From Nostoc foliaceum FACHB-393 (GTDB lineage Bacteria > Cyanobacteriota > Cyanobacteriia > Cyanobacteriales > Nostocaceae): a DNA stretch of 64,000 nucleotides. This document shows positions 61,474 to 64,000 of the stretch, piece after piece. The stretch spans positions 1-64,000 of the forward strand of contig NZ_JACJTD010000012.1 in NCBI RefSeq assembly GCF_014698505.1. The letters run 5' to 3'. The position numbers and the translations under genes were made by a program. Numbering within the stretch: position 1 is the stretch's first letter; every line of letters starts with the position of its first letter. The notes under the pieces were generated by a model. It saw nothing but the letters and a program-made list of their open reading frames with translations, ran no database searches and had not been told where the DNA came from.

Positions 61474-64000
61474 ATGACTAATGACAAGCAGCTAGATATA
61501 TACACCAAAGAAAATCAGCATACTTTGCAAAGACTGATTAGAGCGATCGCGCTTTCCGAAGGTCAATTTGCCCTGATTTTAGTTCGGTGTAACTATGGGC
61601 AATTACGTGAGCAAATGTTAGAAAATATTCGCTCCATTACCAAAGATATCTATATCAGAGAAATCGTTCTCAATCCATCAACTACTTCCTTACACAGCAC
61701 AATAATATCAGAACTATCTTTAGATAATCCTGCTGTCCTTACAGACTCTTTGCCATCTGCTGTGATGGTTTTCGGTATTGAGTCAGCTATCGACGTTGAA
61801 AACTTACTTACAGGCATCAACCAAGCGCGAGATATCTATGCCACGACTTTTCCATTTCCAGTGGTATTGTGGCTACAAGATGAAGTGGCATCATTGCTGT
61901 CAAGATTAGCGCCTGATTTTAAAAGTTGGGCTGCAACCACTATTAAATTTGAAATGGCAAAAGCAGATTTAATTGCTTTGATCCACCAAGAGGCAGAATC
62001 TCTATTTGCCAAAGTATTAGAAGCAGGTGCTGAAACATTTTTATCTAACGCCTCTTTAGATTTAGATCCTAAGTCCCAACACCGTCATGAAATAGAATCA
62101 GCCCGTAATGATTTAGTACGCCTCTATGGCTTTCAATTAACACCAGGATTAGAAGCTAGTTTAGAATTTGTGTTGGGGCGAGATAAATACGCCAACGATC
62201 AAATTAATGGTGCTTTAGCCAATTATCAAAGAAGCCTAGCATTGTGGCAGCAGGAAATGAGGAGACTAGCAGAGTGGGAGAATAATTCTTCTTTCCCCCT
62301 TTCATGTCCTCACCCTACCCCTCCCTCGTCTCTACTCAAGCAAGCAATAGTATTATTCCATCTGGGGCTGTGTTATCACCGAATGGCAGACTTATACCAG
62401 AATAGTAATAGTAGCTATTGTGAACATGCTCTCTTGTGGTTTAAACAATGCTTGGAAGTATTGGAAGAAGTACAAAGAGAAGACTTAGTTGCTAAATTTA
62501 TTTTACCTGCTTGTGAAATGCTACAACGTTTACAAGCCTGGGATGACTTAAAAAAATTAGCTCAAAAATCATTACTTCTGCATAACACCTACGGAAGTTC
62601 AGCACAAGTTGCTCAAAATTATGGCTTTTTGGCAAATGTGGCAGCTTCGGAGTCGAATTGGGTACTGGCTCATGAATTAGCAAATACAGCACTTTCTATC
62701 TCCGAAGAAGCAACGGAAGTTTCTCTGCGAGACGCTTTGCGAACACGACGACAAGAAAGTTGGTATCTTCTCTTGCTCGCACGTACACAGCGGCATCTAG
62801 GTGAGTCTGAGGAAGCTATCAATAACCTGGAATGGGCAAGGGTAGTTTGTGAGCTACAACATCAGCCATCACTTTATTTAGAGATTTTAGAAGAACTGCG
62901 ATCGCTTTACTTTTTTGAGCGTCATGACTATATAGAAGCCTTTAAGCTCAAGCAAGAAAAAATCCAAATAGAACATCAGTATGGCTTTCGTGCTTTTATC
63001 GGGGCAAGTCAATTGCAGCCGCAACGCTCTAGAATTAACCCAGCATTGGAACCTCAAAAAATACCGTTTGTTCCTGAGGGTGTTGCCCAAGAAATATCTG
63101 CTTCTGGACGGCAGCAAGATGTCAATCGTTTGATTGAAAGAATTACTCGTGCTGACTACAAACTCACAGTAATTTATGGACCATCTGGTGTGGGTAAAAG
63201 TTCAATTATCAAAGCTGGTTTAGTACCAGCGCTGAAGGAAAAAGTTATTGGTGAACGTATTCCTATACCTATTGTTTTGTCTGTTTACACTGATTGGCTC
63301 ACAGTTTTAGTAAGCAATCTAAACCAAGTGCTAGCATACACAGGAATATCGGTTAATCCTGACTCTACACCCACTATACTGCTAGAAAAAATTCGCTTAG
63401 CAACCGAGCGGAATTATACAATAATTATCATATTAGACCAGTTTGAAGAATTTTTCTTTATTAGCAATATTCCCACGCAAAGAATAGAGTTTTACCAATT
63501 TTTTAGTCAATGTTTAAATATTTCATATGTCAAAATTATTCTGTCATTAAGAGAAGATTATTTACATCATTTACTAGAATTTGAACGTTTGAGCCAAAAA
63601 AATAGTATTGGGCAATATGATTTAGGCGTAATTAATAAAAATATTCTCGATAAGGACATTCGCTACTACCTAGGAAAATTCTCTAGCCAGGATGCTAAAG
63701 CCATAATTCATAGTCTTACTCAACGTTCACATTATGAACTGAGTGATGAATTAATTAACCGATTAGTCCAGGATTTGACAGGAGAACTAGATGAAGTACA
63801 TCCAATTGAATTACAAATAGTTGGCGCTCAACTACAAATAGAAAACATTACCACACTTGCACAATACAAGCTTTGCGGTGGCTCGGCAAAATTGGTGGAA
63901 CGCTGGCTTGGGGAGGTTATTAAAGACTGTGGTAAGGAAAACAAAGAGTTAACTTGGAAACTATTATTTGAGTTAACTGATGAAAAAGGCACACGACCGT
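61474..64000 (+). CDS. TPR and nSTAND-type ATPase protein (partial, runs off window)
   Basis: From ATG 61474 the frame is open to the window end: 842 codons with no stop. The N-terminal domain (about 1-180) includes FPFPVVLWLQDEVASLLSRL and APDFKSWAATTIKFE, the degenerate P-loop-like module found before TPRs in STAND proteins. TPR-like helices follow (about 230-520; ANYQRSLALWQQEM, LGESEEAINNLEWARVVCEL). Then comes an nSTAND1-like ATPase with Walker A VIYGPSGVGKSSIIKAG (about 568) and Walker B IIIILDQFEEFFF. A low-complexity insert (SSFPLSCPHPTPPSSLL) interrupts the TPR part. STAND proteins are ligand-triggered switches, often in defence or signalling; the effector, if any, would be beyond the window. 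Confidence 0.8.
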   Translation, partial: MTNDKQLDIYTKENQHTLQRLIRAIALSEGQFALILVRCNYGQLREQMLENIRSITKDIYIREIVLNPSTTSLHSTIISELSLDNPAVLTDSLPSAVMVFGIESAIDVENLLTGINQARDIYATTFPFPVVLWLQDEVASLLSRLAPDFKSWAATTIKFEMAKADLIALIHQEAESLFAKVLEAGAETFLSNASLDLDPKSQHRHEIESARNDLVRLYGFQLTPGLEASLEFVLGRDKYANDQINGALANYQRSLALWQQEMRRLAEWENNSSFPLSCPHPTPPSSLLKQAIVLFHLGLCYHRMADLYQNSNSSYCEHALLWFKQCLEVLEEVQREDLVAKFILPACEMLQRLQAWDDLKKLAQKSLLLHNTYGSSAQVAQNYGFLANVAASESNWVLAHELANTALSISEEATEVSLRDALRTRRQESWYLLLLARTQRHLGESEEAINNLEWARVVCELQHQPSLYLEILEELRSLYFFERHDYIEAFKLKQEKIQIEHQYGFRAFIGASQLQPQRSRINPALEPQKIPFVPEGVAQEISASGRQQDVNRLIERITRADYKLTVIYGPSGVGKSSIIKAGLVPALKEKVIGERIPIPIVLSVYTDWLTVLVSNLNQVLAYTGISVNPDSTPTILLEKIRLATERNYTIIIILDQFEEFFFISNIPTQRIEFYQFFSQCLNISYVKIILSLREDYLHHLLEFERLSQKNSIGQYDLGVINKNILDKDIRYYLGKFSSQDAKAIIHSLTQRSHYELSDELINRLVQDLTGELDEVHPIELQIVGAQLQIENITTLAQYKLCGGSAKLVERWLGEVIKDCGKENKELTWKLLFELTDEKGTRP

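Noticed and set aside
1..64000. tRNA, rRNA, tmRNA or riboswitch genes
   Set aside because: I looked in all larger gaps and saw no cloverleaf, CCA-end pattern or conserved riboswitch core.

Overview
The window looks like the chromosome of a filamentous, Nostoc-type cyanobacterium. The octamer gcgatcgc (HIP1) is scattered throughout. Heptamer-type tandem repeats occur between and inside genes. The core genes (ftsQ, ftsZ with a long N-terminal extension, gshB next to a glutaredoxin, hflX, cofG, an SLH/OprB porin, a PEP-CTERM protein) and the giant Ser/Thr-kinase/ATPase/histidine-kinase protein are all typical of that group. No tRNA, rRNA or CRISPR array was seen. All coordinates were counted by hand from the sequence.

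Layout. (1) 1-2.1 kb: the tail of one IS5-type transposase, a complete-looking IS with a frameshifted transposase and 14-bp terminal inverted repeats, and an acyl-CoA-dehydrogenase-like gene whose 5' end is lost at the IS edge. (2) 2.3-10.0 kb: a 2361-residue hybrid kinase and its NarL/LuxR response regulator. (3) 10.0-37.7 kb: an accessory island, almost all on the + strand, of short monocistronic genes for small-molecule redox and hydrolysis. It holds three isochorismatase-like hydrolases, SDRs, quinone reductases, alpha/beta hydrolases, four NTF2-like proteins, DJ-1/PfpI, a thioredoxin-reductase-like flavoprotein, an intradiol dioxygenase, pirin, cupin, RidA, two CPBP proteases and a TMEM175-type channel. 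The gaps between them are filled with gene debris: at least six SDR scraps, and fragments of response regulator, racemase, GST, rubredoxin, AraC, peptidase and quinone reductase genes. (4) 37.8-42.4 kb: porin, a monooxygenase-domain membrane protein, and a truncated ISKra4-like transposase cut by an ISAs1-type element that itself carries an internal deletion. (5) 42.4-49.6 kb: a NodB-type deacetylase followed by a purine-catabolism group (PuuE-like amidohydrolase, ureidoglycolate lyase, xanthine dehydrogenase FAD subunit, fused 2Fe-2S/molybdenum subunit, XdhC). (6) 49.9-59.3 kb: cofG, hflX, a PEP-CTERM protein, grxC-gshB, then ftsQ-ftsZ on the minus strand. (7) 60.0-64.0 kb: two neighbouring P-loop ATPases, the second a TPR plus nSTAND-type protein that runs off the window.

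How the parts may work together. The kinase/regulator pair heads the accessory island. A roughly 120-bp segment centred on the palindrome ctaacttaagttag follows the regulator gene, and a copy lies upstream of the DsbA-like gene, so both could be targets of a common regulator (inference). The island enzymes suggest handling of reactive, aromatic or electrophilic compounds, but no single complete pathway can be read. The purine genes would convert hypoxanthine/xanthine to urate and handle ureidoglycolate; a urate oxidase is not in the window.

The most unusual signals are the density of gene fragments in the island, two NTF2-like genes sharing a 277-bp identical tract, an SDR with an in-frame 81-bp duplication, a xanthine dehydrogenase whose domain linker is written in repeat DNA, and the ATPase/nSTAND pair at the right edge.
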